Shown here: one piece after another, positions 35,830 through 44,690 of the stretch | Layout of the letters: every line of letters begins with the position of its first letter | Position numbering within the stretch: the first letter of the stretch is position 1 | Assembly: GCF_001021065.1 (NCBI RefSeq) | Contig: NZ_CP011546.1 | Span: 806,001 to 870,000 of the forward strand | DNA: 64,000 bases | From: Corynebacterium uterequi | GTDB lineage: Bacteria > Actinomycetota > Actinomycetes > Mycobacteriales > Mycobacteriaceae | Direction: 5' to 3' | Translations under genes and position numbers: made by a program | Notes under the pieces: generated by a model | Database searches by the model: none | Told to the model about the DNA's origin: nothing | Seen by the model: the letters and a program-made list of their open reading frames with translations, nothing else

Positions 35830-37650
35830 GTGCTAGACACCCACCTGGTTTCCCCGCCCCGCCGGCTCGCGCTCGCTGCGACGTCGGTGCTATGCGCGGG
35901 ACTGCTTGCCGCCTGCGTAGCAAACCCGGGTCCGCCGCCGCTGGTTGACCCGACGGATCCGACGCTGTCGTCGGCGCCGCAGCCGGAGGAAACCCGCGCC
36001 CCGGAGCCCGCACCTACCACCCGCAGCGAGATCAGCGTCGGCGTGGAGGGGTTGCGCGGCGGGCTGAACCCGCACCTGCTCTCGGACACGAACCCCACCG
36101 TCGACGCTATCGCCGACCTCACGTTGCCCTCCGCCTTCATCGACGGCGACATGAACGACGACCTGCTCGTTGACGCAGAGTCGATGGCCCCCGCGGAGGC
36201 CAAGAAAGCCGCCGAGCCGAACGTGGAGACGGAAGTCACCGGTGACGGCCCTGCGGCGGCACCGGTTCAGCAAGTGCTGCGCTACCGCATCCACCCGGAG
36301 GCCCAATGGTCCGACGGCACGCCCATTACCGGCGCGGACTTCATCTACCTGTGGAAAGCGAAGACCCACGCGCCCGGGGTGATCAACGCCGCCCCCTATG
36401 AGGCGATCAGCGCCATCCGAACGAGTAACGGCGGCCGCGCCGTGGAGGTGGACCTCACTAGCCCGGTTATCGAGTGGGAGTCGCTCTTTTCTCACCTGTT
36501 GCCCAGCCACCTCGCGGCCCCGGAGGCAACCGACTTCGCGGCGGTGTTCTATAACTCCCTGCCCGCGGCGGGGGGCCGCTACCTCGTTGACGCCGTCGAT
36601 CGCTCCCGCGGCATCATTACCTTGCATCGCAATGACCGGTTCTGGGGCGCCGATCCCGCCCACATCGAGATTCTGCACCTGCATACCGTGACCGGGCCGA
36701 TGCACGCCGCGGATCTGCTGCGCAGCGGCCAGACCGCGATGATGGACCTCATCCCGCAGGAGACCACCATCACCGCGGTGCAGCTGCTCCCAGGCATGCA
36801 GTCGCAGATCCTCACCGGTCCCCGGCAGTTGCGCATCGACCTCAATACCGAATCTGCGGCCTTCCGCAGCGTCGACGCCCGGGCGGCTTTCACGCGGCTC
36901 GTCGACGTTCCACTGCTGGCCCAGCAGGCAACCGGCCGGCGCTCCTACCTGGCGATTCCCGATCACCCGCCGGCCACCCAGATTCCCGGTTTCGACGGCG
37001 ACGCGCCCACCCAGCTCAGTGCCGAGAACAACTGGGGCGCCGACGGGGGCACCGCCGGCAGCCGGTGGATGTCGAGCACCGCCCCCACGTCGTCGAGCAC
37101 GGCGGCGTCTCCGCTGGCGCAGGGGCCGGCCCTGACCATCGGCTACGACGGCGCCGACGCCACCGCCTCCGCTGCCGCGCGAACGCTTAAGGACCTGCTG
37201 GCTCGTCACGGAATCGACGCAAACACCGTGGTCACCGACCTTTCGCGGGCAACCTCGCACCAACTGCCCGACGGCGAGCTCGACATGTTGGTGTACCAGG
37301 CCTACAACGACGGCACCATCGCGGCAGCCGCCTCCCAGCTGAGCTGCCCTGACGAGGAATCGCGCGCGTGGGCGGCGAACCTCACCGGCTACTGCACCCC
37401 GGAGACCGAGGACCTGGTAGCCAGAATGCTCGGCGGCGCCTACGGCCCGCAACGAGCGAACGCCCTTGCCGACGAGATTCACCGCGAGCAGCACCTGAGC
37501 ATCCCCATCGTCTACGAAACCCGGATCCTGGCCCGGGGAGACGGTATCGTGGTGCCCGCTCTAGGCGGCGAAGCTGCCGCCAGCGACCAACCCCAGCCGG
37601 CCGACTTGTCCACCGCCGCGACGTGGACCCTGAAAGGAGAACACCGATGA
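35830..37650 (+). CDS. Family 5 (oligopeptide-type) solute-binding lipoprotein
   Basis: 606 residues. Signal peptide with lipobox LLAAC, a proline-rich linker, then an SBP_bac_5 domain (YRIHPEAQWSDGTPITGADF is the family signature; LHRNDRFWGADPAHIE follows). No permease or ATPase genes accompany it, so it either feeds a distant Opp/Dpp system or has another envelope role. A linker-like insertion rich in S and T (SSTAPTSSSTAASP) interrupts the domain. GTG 35830 is the start; upstream frames overlap typA. Its stop overlaps the mshB start (ATGA). Confidence 0.85.
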   Translation: MLDTHLVSPPRRLALAATSVLCAGLLAACVANPGPPPLVDPTDPTLSSAPQPEETRAPEPAPTTRSEISVGVEGLRGGLNPHLLSDTNPTVDAIADLTLPSAFIDGDMNDDLLVDAESMAPAEAKKAAEPNVETEVTGDGPAAAPVQQVLRYRIHPEAQWSDGTPITGADFIYLWKAKTHAPGVINAAPYEAISAIRTSNGGRAVEVDLTSPVIEWESLFSHLLPSHLAAPEATDFAAVFYNSLPAAGGRYLVDAVDRSRGIITLHRNDRFWGADPAHIEILHLHTVTGPMHAADLLRSGQTAMMDLIPQETTITAVQLLPGMQSQILTGPRQLRIDLNTESAAFRSVDARAAFTRLVDVPLLAQQATGRRSYLAIPDHPPATQIPGFDGDAPTQLSAENNWGADGGTAGSRWMSSTAPTSSSTAASPLAQGPALTIGYDGADATASAAARTLKDLLARHGIDANTVVTDLSRATSHQLPDGELDMLVYQAYNDGTIAAAASQLSCPDEESRAWAANLTGYCTPETEDLVARMLGGAYGPQRANALADEIHREQHLSIPIVYETRILARGDGIVVPALGGEAAASDQPQPADLSTAATWTLKGEHR

Positions 37651-38528
37651 CCCGCGACCTCGCAGGCTACCGAGTCCTCGCAGTGCACGCCCACCCCGAT
37701 GACGAATCCTTGTGGACGGGAGGCGCCCTGGCCTCCCTCGCGCAGCGGGGCGCCGACGTCACCGTCGTGACCTGCACTCTCGGGGAGGAGGGTGAGGTCA
37801 TCGGGGAGACGTACCAAGAGTTGGTGGCCGATCACGGCGACCAGCTCGGCGGGTTCCGCATCGGCGAGCTCCGTGAGGCCCTGGGGCACCTCGGCGTCCA
37901 CGGCATCCACCTGGGAGCGCCGGGTCGCTACCGAGATTCCGGGATGGCGGGCTCCCCGGCGCACGCCAACCCTCGGGCGTTCGTCAATAACACGGACCGC
38001 GCCGTCGAGGACTTGGTGGAGGTGCTCGCGCAGTACCGCCCGCACGTCCTTATCACCTACGGCCCGGACGGCGGATATGGGCACCCGGACCATATCCAGG
38101 CGCACCGCATCTCCCACCTCGCCGCTGAGCAGGTGCCCGTCGGCCGGATCCTGTGGGCGGTGACCGAGCGCGCCGAGCTGACCGCGGGGCTGGCCGCGCT
38201 GAGGACGATCCCGGCTGGTTGGCGCCGCGCCGACGACGAGATCGCTTCCGTTGACGGCTCGGACGTGGCGGTGGACCTCGATGACCAGGCCTACTACGCC
38301 AAGGCCGAAGCCATGCGCGCCCACGCCACCCAGTTGTGGTTAGCCGACGGCCGCAGCTCCCACACCAACCCTCACCCGGCGGACGCCGACTCCGCCGCGG
38401 GGCTGGTCACCTTTGCTCTGTCTAACCTCATCGCCCAGCCGCTCATGTGTCGCGAGCACTATCAGGTGGGCTCCGGCCCGGCCTACAGTTCTCCGTCGGC
38501 ATGTCTGCTGGAGGGACTGGAACGCTAG
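37647..38528 (+). CDS. mshB: Mycothiol biosynthesis deacetylase MshB
   Basis: 293 residues. This PIG-L-type zinc enzyme removes acetyl from GlcNAc-inositol in mycothiol synthesis. Zinc ligands lie in AVHAHPDDESLWTGGAL near residue 15 and GHPDHIQAHRI near 150. Specific MshB features include TCTLGEEGEVIGE and HLGAPGRYRDSGM. AAAGGAG lies 8 nt before the ATG at 37647, which overlaps the lipoprotein stop. The TAG stop overlaps the following GTG start. It indicates mycothiol as the major thiol. Confidence 0.95.
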   Translation: MTRDLAGYRVLAVHAHPDDESLWTGGALASLAQRGADVTVVTCTLGEEGEVIGETYQELVADHGDQLGGFRIGELREALGHLGVHGIHLGAPGRYRDSGMAGSPAHANPRAFVNNTDRAVEDLVEVLAQYRPHVLITYGPDGGYGHPDHIQAHRISHLAAEQVPVGRILWAVTERAELTAGLAALRTIPAGWRRADDEIASVDGSDVAVDLDDQAYYAKAEAMRAHATQLWLADGRSSHTNPHPADADSAAGLVTFALSNLIAQPLMCREHYQVGSGPAYSSPSACLLEGLER

Positions 38529-38932
38529 TGGCGTGGCGCGTTCGCCGGCACCCCGCCTCCCGGTCGGTGGTGAGAGATAGTTTCAGCCGATCCGAGGCGG
38601 TGGCCGCGCTTGCCTGGCTGGCCGGTTTCGCCGCCGTCGCCGCCGTCATCGAAGCGTTCTATCTGTCGGCGTCGGTTCGGATTATGGGCGCGGATATAGC
38701 GCTGCCCTGGCCGCTGGTGGCCGCGCCGTGGTTCAACGCGGTGCTGGTCAAGACGGCGAAGCTGTGGTCGCAGCGGACGGTAGTGGCGCTGGTACCCATT
38801 GTGGTGTGGGCGGCGGCGCTGGGCGTGGCGTGGCAGCCGGCGGCAGCGTTGTTAACGACGTGGTGGCCGTTGGCCGTGCTCGCGGCGCTGGGCGTCCTCG
38901 GCGGGCTGAGGCCGTTGGTACGCGGCCGATAG
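38528..38932 (+). CDS. Small membrane protein next to mshB
   Basis: 134 residues. A basic N-terminus is followed by about four hydrophobic helices (residues ~25-45, 55-70, 80-97 and 103-122). Family unknown to me; small membrane proteins in this position are usual in corynebacteria. GTG 38528 overlaps the mshB TAG by one base and is 12 nt after GGAGGG. Alternative in-frame starts lie further upstream inside mshB (ATG 38501). Confidence 0.65.
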   Translation: MAWRVRRHPASRSVVRDSFSRSEAVAALAWLAGFAAVAAVIEAFYLSASVRIMGADIALPWPLVAAPWFNAVLVKTAKLWSQRTVVALVPIVVWAAALGVAWQPAAALLTTWWPLAVLAALGVLGGLRPLVRGR

Positions 38933-38943
38933 CCTACTATGAT
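38915..38943 (+). promoter_or_regulatory. Sigma-A promoter of the ferredoxin gene
   Basis: TTGGTA (38915-38920), 17-nt spacer, TATGAT (38938-38943). It lies over the last codons of the preceding membrane protein gene, giving an ~75-nt leader before the ferredoxin ATG. It is among the best consensus matches in the window. Confidence 0.75.
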
Positions 38944-39025
38944 CCGAGACGTGTTGCGGCGGCGCGAGAAAGACCCGCACTAGACAACCGCGAGACTTCA
39001 AACACCAAGGAGCTTGGAAAACCCG

Positions 39026-39349
39026 ATGACTTACACGATCGCTCAGCCGTGCGTCGATGTCCTCGACCGCGGATGCGTTGAGGAATGCCCGGTCGACTGC
39101 ATTTACGAGGGCAAGCGGATGCTCTACATCCACCCCGACGAGTGCGTCGACTGCGGCGCCTGCGAGCCGGCTTGCCCCACGGAGGCCATCTTCTACGAGG
39201 ACGACGTCCCCGAGGAATGGTGGGACTACAACGAGGCTAACGCCGGCTTCTTCGACGATCTCGGTTCCCCGGGCGGGGCGACCAAGCTGGGGCCGCAGGA
39301 CTTCGACCACCCCATGATCGCCGCCCTGCCACCACAAAACCAGGACTAG
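39026..39349 (+). CDS. fdxA: 7Fe-8S ferredoxin FdxA/FdxC
   Basis: 107 residues, the standard length of actinobacterial seven-iron ferredoxins. The [3Fe-4S]/[4Fe-4S] ligands are in [20 protein letters not shown] and [17 protein letters not shown]. The acidic tail [14 protein letters not shown] is typical. It is an electron donor to enzymes such as cytochromes P450 or reductases. AAGGAG (39007-39012) is 13 nt before the ATG. dapC follows 69 nt later. Confidence 0.95.
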   Translation: MTYTIAQPCVDVLDRGCVEECPVDCIYEGKRMLYIHPDECVDCGACEPACPTEAIFYEDDVPEEWWDYNEANAGFFDDLGSPGGATKLGPQDFDHPMIAALPPQNQD

Positions 39350-39418
39350 CGTCGCGTCGGAGCAGCGACCGCCGAGGGCCGACGGCCCAGCGATGGCCCT
39401 GGGGTAGGGTAGGGGCCT

Positions 39419-40546
39419 ATGGCTCGAACACCGCTGGGGCAGCGACTGCCCGACTTCCCTTGGGATTCCCTCGCCGAGGCCAAAGCCACGGCCGCCGCCC
39501 ACCCGGACGGCATCGTTAACCTCTCGGTTGGCGGCCCCGTCGACGAGGTGGCGCCGTCCATCCAACTCGCGCTCGCCAGCACGGCGCAGGAGTCCAACTA
39601 CCCGACGACGGCGGGTTTGCCCGAATTGCGCGAGGACATCGTCGCCTGGCTGAACCGCCGCTACGGGGTGGCCGGCCTCAGCGAATCCTCCGTGCTGCCG
39701 GTGATCGGAACCAAGGAAGCGATCGCCTGGCTACCGACCTTGCTGGGATGCTCGGGCACGGTCGTCATCCCCGAGGTCGCGTACCCCACCTACGAGGTCG
39801 GCGCCCTGCTCGCCGGCTGCACGGTGGTGCGCGCCGATTCCCCCGAAGACTGGCCGGACGACGCCGACATTGACCTCGTCTTCATCAACTCGCCGGCCAA
39901 CCCAACCGGAACGGTGCTGGGGGTGGAGCAGTTGCGCGCTGTCGTGGCCGCCGCCCGGTCCCGGTCGGCGATCGTCGCCGCCGACGAGTGCTACATCGGC
40001 CTCGGTTGGGAGGACGAACACCCGCCGGTCTCCCTGCTCGACGACGCGGTGACCGACGGCGACACCACGAACCTGCTGGCCCTGCACTCGCTCTCGAAGT
40101 CGTCGAACCTCGCCGGCTACCGCGCCGGGTTTATCGCCGGCGACGACGCCCTCATCGCCGAGCTGCTCGAGGTGCGCAAGCACGCCGGTCTCATGGTTCC
40201 CGGGCCCATCCAGCACGCCTTTAGGGCCGCCCTCAACGACGACGACCAGGAACAGCTGCAACGGCTGCGCTACGCCCGCCGCCGCGCAGCATTGCTGCCG
40301 GCGTTGCTCCGGGCCGGCTTCCGCGTCGACGGCTCCGAGGCTGGGCTCTACCTGTGGGCAACCCGTGGCGAGGATTGCCGCGCCACGGTCGACTGGCTTG
40401 CCGAGCTGGGAATCCTCGTAGCGCCCGGCGACTTTTATGGCCCCGCCGGCCACCAGCACATCCGCATGGCTCTCACGGGAACCGACGAGCGCATCGCCGC
40501 CGCCGTCGAGCGCCTGTCCGCAGTGGCCGACACTTCGGCGTCCTAG
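39419..40546 (+). CDS. dapC: Succinyldiaminopimelate transaminase DapC
   Basis: 375 residues, fold-type I PLP aminotransferase. N-terminal FPWDSLAEAKATAAAHPDGI is typical of DapC. FINSPANPTGTVL contacts PLP, and the Schiff-base lysine lies in SLSKSSNLAGYRAGF. It converts N-succinyl-2-amino-6-oxopimelate to N-succinyl-LL-DAP in lysine and peptidoglycan synthesis. TAGGGT (39405-39410) lies 8 nt before the ATG with no Shine-Dalgarno, so a leaderless mRNA is likely. dapD and dapE are in the same cluster. Confidence 0.94.
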   Translation: MARTPLGQRLPDFPWDSLAEAKATAAAHPDGIVNLSVGGPVDEVAPSIQLALASTAQESNYPTTAGLPELREDIVAWLNRRYGVAGLSESSVLPVIGTKEAIAWLPTLLGCSGTVVIPEVAYPTYEVGALLAGCTVVRADSPEDWPDDADIDLVFINSPANPTGTVLGVEQLRAVVAAARSRSAIVAADECYIGLGWEDEHPPVSLLDDAVTDGDTTNLLALHSLSKSSNLAGYRAGFIAGDDALIAELLEVRKHAGLMVPGPIQHAFRAALNDDDQEQLQRLRYARRRAALLPALLRAGFRVDGSEAGLYLWATRGEDCRATVDWLAELGILVAPGDFYGPAGHQHIRMALTGTDERIAAAVERLSAVADTSAS

Positions 40547-41410
40547 GTGAATCCCACCGGGCGTCCGCCCGCCCGCGACGGCATCCCCGCCCGCAAGGTC
40601 GTCCTCTCCGGTGAGGTCCCGGCTGGGCGATTCTGGGCTGCCCGCGCCGGCGATTCTCCCTTTGCCCCAGGCACTGAGTTGACCCCCGGCACCGCACTGC
40701 CGAGGCCCATACCGGCCTGGACTTTTCCGCCGACACCGCCGGAGCCGGCAATCCCCTTTCACTACCAGGTCCGCTACCGCGACGAACAGCTGGTTGTGGT
40801 GGATAAGCCGCATTTTCTGCCCACCACCGGCAATGGCCGCATCCAACGAGAGACGGTCCAGACCCGGCTGTGCCAGGAGTTCGGCGACGACGCGGTGGTC
40901 TGCCACCGGCTTGACCGGCTCACTGCCGGTCTGGTGCTCTGCTCCCTCGACCCCGCCTCCCGCGGTGCCTACCAACAGCTATTCGCCCGCCGGGAGGTAC
41001 ACAAAACCTACCTAGCGCGCGTCGACGCGGACGTGGGCGCTACCGACTGGCAGGAGGTGCGGCTGCGGATGAACAAACCCCGAGGTGCCAGGCAAGTCCA
41101 GGTGGGTGAGGGTACTGAGACCCGGACACTGTGGCGAGGACTCGGCGACAGTGTCGTCGAACTGCGCCCAATGACGGGGTATACCCATCAGCTGCGGGTG
41201 GTGTGTGCGGAGCTGGGGATGCCCATCGCCGGTGATGACACCTACCCGGTCAACCGAGGCCGCGACCTGTGGGATTTCTCCACGCCCCTGCACCTGCTAG
41301 CCACCACGCTGGCCTTCCGCGACCCGATCACAGGGCAGGACCGAAAATTTATCAGCGAACGGCATTTGCCCGATAAGCTGAACGGGTTAATCGAAGAGAA
41401 AGTTCGTTGA
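40547..41410 (+). CDS. RluA-family RNA pseudouridine synthase
   Basis: 287 residues. The catalytic Asp is in CHRLDRLTAGLVLCS (motif II), preceded by LVVVDKPHFLPTTG (motif I) and followed by LRPMTGYTHQLRVV (motif III). It isomerises uridine in rRNA or tRNA; the target position is unknown. The first 75 residues are an extra N-terminal domain without an S4 motif. GTG start directly after the dapC stop, and the stop overlaps the start of the GtrA gene, so the three are coupled. Confidence 0.9.
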   Translation: MNPTGRPPARDGIPARKVVLSGEVPAGRFWAARAGDSPFAPGTELTPGTALPRPIPAWTFPPTPPEPAIPFHYQVRYRDEQLVVVDKPHFLPTTGNGRIQRETVQTRLCQEFGDDAVVCHRLDRLTAGLVLCSLDPASRGAYQQLFARREVHKTYLARVDADVGATDWQEVRLRMNKPRGARQVQVGEGTETRTLWRGLGDSVVELRPMTGYTHQLRVVCAELGMPIAGDDTYPVNRGRDLWDFSTPLHLLATTLAFRDPITGQDRKFISERHLPDKLNGLIEEKVR

Positions 41411-42051
41411 TGACTCACCACGATTCGCAGCAGGCCACCCCGGCCAGCCACGCCACGTCAACCGGCACCGGCAGCGCTGCCAGTACTGCGGTACGCCAGA
41501 CCACCGGCGCCCGGCTTATGGACGGCATGCGCCAGTTCATCATGTTCGGCCTCGTCGGCGGTTCGGGGACTATCGTCAACCTCATCGTTGTCTACCTGAC
41601 CACGAAGCTCTCCGGTTGGCTGGCCGGCATTAGCGTGCACGACGTCTTCGTCAACCTCTTCGGCACCCAGTGGAACATCCGCTGGTACCACGTCTTCACC
41701 CTCATCGCGTTCCTCGTGGCCAACACCTGGAACTACCAACTCAACCGAGTCTGGACCTTCCGAGGAATCTCCAAGCGCAGTTGGTTGCGGGGCTACTTCC
41801 CCTTCTTGACCAGCGGGTTGGTGTCCCTTGTGGTGACCCAGATCGTCACCACGTTCCTCATGAACCAGACCTCGCCCATCGCCCTACCGGCGGAGATTCT
41901 CGATGACTCGACGGGCTTGCGGACGATGTTCTACTGGGCGTCCGCCATCGCCATCGTGGTGGCCATGCCCATCAACTTCGGGATCAACAAGCTGTGGGCT
42001 TTCGGGCGCCCGCGCACGACGGCCATCGTCGAGGACGTCGCCCCCCACTAG
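41410..42051 (+). CDS. GtrA family membrane protein
   Basis: 213 residues with four membrane helices. RQFIMFGLVGGSGTIVNLIV opens the family domain, and VANTWNYQLNRVWTF is its diagnostic conserved segment. GtrA proteins flip or assist lipid-linked sugars for cell-surface glycans. The first 35 residues are a hydrophilic S/T/A-rich extension. ATG 41410 shares a base with the preceding TGA stop. In corynebacteria it may serve arabinogalactan or lipoglycan assembly (inference). Confidence 0.88.
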   Translation: MTHHDSQQATPASHATSTGTGSAASTAVRQTTGARLMDGMRQFIMFGLVGGSGTIVNLIVVYLTTKLSGWLAGISVHDVFVNLFGTQWNIRWYHVFTLIAFLVANTWNYQLNRVWTFRGISKRSWLRGYFPFLTSGLVSLVVTQIVTTFLMNQTSPIALPAEILDDSTGLRTMFYWASAIAIVVAMPINFGINKLWAFGRPRTTAIVEDVAPH

Positions 42052-42132
42052 CCTCACCCAACATGGCTCGTTACTGGCTCGGCGAGCCGCGGCGCGGTGT
42101 CGGGCGCGGCGCGAAGTGGGGTGTGCTGCGGG

Positions 42133-43104
42133 CTAGTTGGCGTGCAGTGCCGCGTTGAGGGTGACGGCCTCCGCCTTCCACGGAGTGGCCTCCACCGCGC
42201 CGGAGACGGAATTGCGGCGGTAGAGCACCCCGGACGCGCCCGAGAGCGCGGCGGCCTTGATGGTGTCGCCATGGGAAACACCGGCGGCCTCAGCGACCAC
42301 GCCCAGCACGGTCACCTTCGTGCCCGCGGTGACGTAAAGTCCCGCCTCGACGACGCAGTCGTCGCCAAGGGAGATCCCCACACCCGAGTTGGCGCCGAGC
42401 AGGCAGCGCTTGCCCAGCGAAATGGTTTCCTTGCCGCCGCCGGACAGGGTGCCCATGATGGAGGCGCCGCCGCCGACGTCGGTGCCGTCGTCCACGATGA
42501 CGCCCGCGGAGATCCGGCCCTCGACCATGGAGTGGCCCAGCGTGCCGGCGTTGAAGTTGACGAAGCCTTCGTGCATGACCGTCGTACCTTCCGCGAGGTG
42601 GGCGCCGAGGCGCACCCGGTCCGCGTCGCCGATGCGCACGCCGGTGGGTACCACGTAGTCCACCATCCGCGGGAACTTGTCCACGGAGTAGACGATGACC
42701 GGACCGCGGGAGGCCAGGCGGCCGCGCGTCATCTGGAAGTCCGCCACGGCGCAGGGGCCGTAGTTGGTCCACACCACGTTGGCGAGCAGTCCGAAGATGC
42801 CCTCCAGGTTTTGTCCGTGCGGGCGGACGAGGCGGTGGGAGAGCAGGTGCAGGCGCAGGTAGGCGTCGTAGGTGTCGACCGGGGCGGCGTCGAGGTCCGC
42901 AATAGAGGTCTCGACGGCGATGCGGGCCACCCCACGCTCCTCGTCGGGGCCGACGAGCTCAGCGAACTGCTGCGGAGCCTCGTCGAGTCGGACGGTTCCG
43001 GTCTCGCTCACCGACGCATTCAACGCAGGGGAGGGGTACCAGACGTCGAGAACGGTGCCGTTGTGGGTGACGGTGGCGAGGCCGCGCGCGTAAGCAGTGG
43101 TCAT
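42133..43104 (-). CDS. dapD: Tetrahydrodipicolinate N-succinyltransferase DapD
   Basis: 323 residues, actinobacterial-type left-handed beta-helix transferase. It has [49 protein letters not shown] and [14 protein letters not shown], with the hexapeptide rhythm. It succinylates tetrahydrodipicolinate using succinyl-CoA. ATG 43104 with AAGGAG about 13 nt upstream. It lies opposite dapC, and its paralogue lies at 44691-45614. A 17-bp palindrome is positioned in its promoter region. Confidence 0.94.
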   Translation of the reverse strand: MTTAYARGLATVTHNGTVLDVWYPSPALNASVSETGTVRLDEAPQQFAELVGPDEERGVARIAVETSIADLDAAPVDTYDAYLRLHLLSHRLVRPHGQNLEGIFGLLANVVWTNYGPCAVADFQMTRGRLASRGPVIVYSVDKFPRMVDYVVPTGVRIGDADRVRLGAHLAEGTTVMHEGFVNFNAGTLGHSMVEGRISAGVIVDDGTDVGGGASIMGTLSGGGKETISLGKRCLLGANSGVGISLGDDCVVEAGLYVTAGTKVTVLGVVAEAAGVSHGDTIKAAALSGASGVLYRRNSVSGAVEATPWKAEAVTLNAALHAN

Positions 43105-43155
43105 GGCGAAGGACTGTCTCCTTTTTGACGAGAAAAGAAATCGGGTCACGGTTAT

Positions 43156-43172
43156 GGCTAGACAGTCTAGCC
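43156..43172. promoter_or_regulatory. Palindrome GGCTAGAC-A-GTCTAGCC upstream of dapD
   Basis: Perfect 8-bp arms around one base, 52-68 nt before the dapD start. On the minus strand it contains a -10-like TAGACT. It could be an operator over the dapD promoter or a terminator of the upstream permease gene (stop at 43198); there is no T-run. Confidence 0.45.
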
Positions 43173-43197
43173 CGCCCGGCCTCGCCAGCGCCCAGGA

Positions 43198-44610
43198 CTA
43201 CGCCGTCGACGCCGCGTGCCTGGTGGCCGCCCCACGGGTGAGGAAGGACAGGCCCACGAGCACGAGGGCGACGATCGACACCGACACGATCTGGGCCCGG
43301 GCGGCGGCGTCGAAGGCCATGAGCACGACGAGCAGCAGGAGACCGATGACCGTCGTCCAGCCCACCACCTTGGCGGCCGGCACCTCGACGGTGGAAATCT
43401 CCCCGGAGGCCTTGAGCTGCGGATGCAGCTTAATGAAGCTCAAGGTGGTGAGCACCCAGATGACGAGCAGGCAGCCGCCGACAGCGTTGAGCAGGAACTC
43501 CAACAGGCCAGCCGGGTTCCAATACTGCAAGCCCACGGAAATGAAGGCGAAGACCATCGACAGGACAACCGAGTTGATGGGCACGTTGCGGCTCGACGTC
43601 GTGCGGAAGATGGCCGGGGCATCGCGCTGTTCAGCCAGGTTGTGAACCAGGCGGGAAGTGGCGTAGATCTGAGCGTTGAACGCCGACAGGAGGGCCAGGA
43701 CAATGACGGCCTCCATGAAGGTCACCACGCCCGGGATGTTCGCCATGGACAGCACCCGCGTGAAGGGGGACTCGGCGGCAGATTCGGCCCCCGAGATGGT
43801 GGAGTAGGGAAGCAACAGGATGATGACGGTGACAGAGCCCAGGTAGAACAGGGAAATCCGGGTAATCACGGAGCGGACCGCGGTGGCCACGGACTCGGCC
43901 GGGTTCTCCGACTCGGCGGCGGCAATGGTGACCAGCTCGATGCCGCCGAAGGCGAAGGCCACGGCCAAAAGACCAGCGGCGATGCCGGGGATACCGTTCG
44001 GCGCGAAGCCGGATTCGGTGATGTTGCGCAGCCCCACGAATTCCGTGTCAGGCAGCAGGCCCAGCCACAACGCGATGCCGACGATGAGGAAGGCGATGAT
44101 CACGGCCACCTTGACGAAGGCGAACCAGAATTCAAACTCGCCGAAGCCTCGGACGGCGGCGAAGTTGACGACGGCGAAGAAGGTCACCGCGATGAGCGCG
44201 GGGATCCAGGGTGCCACCCCGAACCAATTGCCCAGGATCGCGGCCGCCCCCGTCATTTCCGCGCCCATCACCATGGTGAGCATGAACCAGTACAGCCAGC
44301 CCTGGACGAAGCCCGCCCAGTGGCCGAAGGCCTGGCGGGCGTAGGTGGAGAAGCTGCCCGACGACGGACGAGCAGCGGCCATCTCGCCGAGCATGGCCAT
44401 GACCATGACCACGAGGACACCGGCGATGACGTAGGCCACGAGGACCGCGGGGCCGGCGGCCTGAATGCCCACGCCGGTTCCCAGGAAAAGGCCAGCGCCA
44501 ATCGCTGAGCCCAGGCCCATCATGGTCAGGTGCCGGGCCTTGAGGCCGCGGCCCAGGGTGGTATTAGCTGCGTCGCTGGCGGCTACAGACGACGAGGTCG
44601 GTGTGTTCAT
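43198..44610 (-). CDS. Amino acid permease (APC superfamily, AAT type)
   Basis: 470 residues with 12 membrane helices. The N-terminus has the AAT-family signature HLTMMGLGSAIGAGLFLGTG, and ARPSSGSFSTYARQAFG in TM3. It imports an amino acid with protons; aromatic amino acids, GABA, asparagine and alanine/serine are all possible. It lies between the two dapD genes. TACAGT (minus strand 44624-44619) is 8 nt before the ATG, suggesting a leaderless mRNA. Confidence 0.9.
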   Translation of the reverse strand: MNTPTSSSVAASDAANTTLGRGLKARHLTMMGLGSAIGAGLFLGTGVGIQAAGPAVLVAYVIAGVLVVMVMAMLGEMAAARPSSGSFSTYARQAFGHWAGFVQGWLYWFMLTMVMGAEMTGAAAILGNWFGVAPWIPALIAVTFFAVVNFAAVRGFGEFEFWFAFVKVAVIIAFLIVGIALWLGLLPDTEFVGLRNITESGFAPNGIPGIAAGLLAVAFAFGGIELVTIAAAESENPAESVATAVRSVITRISLFYLGSVTVIILLLPYSTISGAESAAESPFTRVLSMANIPGVVTFMEAVIVLALLSAFNAQIYATSRLVHNLAEQRDAPAIFRTTSSRNVPINSVVLSMVFAFISVGLQYWNPAGLLEFLLNAVGGCLLVIWVLTTLSFIKLHPQLKASGEISTVEVPAAKVVGWTTVIGLLLLVVLMAFDAAARAQIVSVSIVALVLVGLSFLTRGAATRHAASTA

Positions 44611-44690
44611 AGACCGAAACTGTAACCTGTTTCCGCTCTGCCCTCGGGATGTGGGGTCGGAAAACTTAAGGGTGGGGTGCTTTGCCGGGG

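Noticed and set aside
42052..42132. GC-rich gap between gtrA and dapD as a terminator
   Set aside because: Only imperfect GC repeats without a defined stem or T-run were seen.
43216..44508. 430-residue plus-strand frame rich in D, E, G and H
   Set aside because: Antisense of the amino acid permease; a known artefact opposite membrane proteins.
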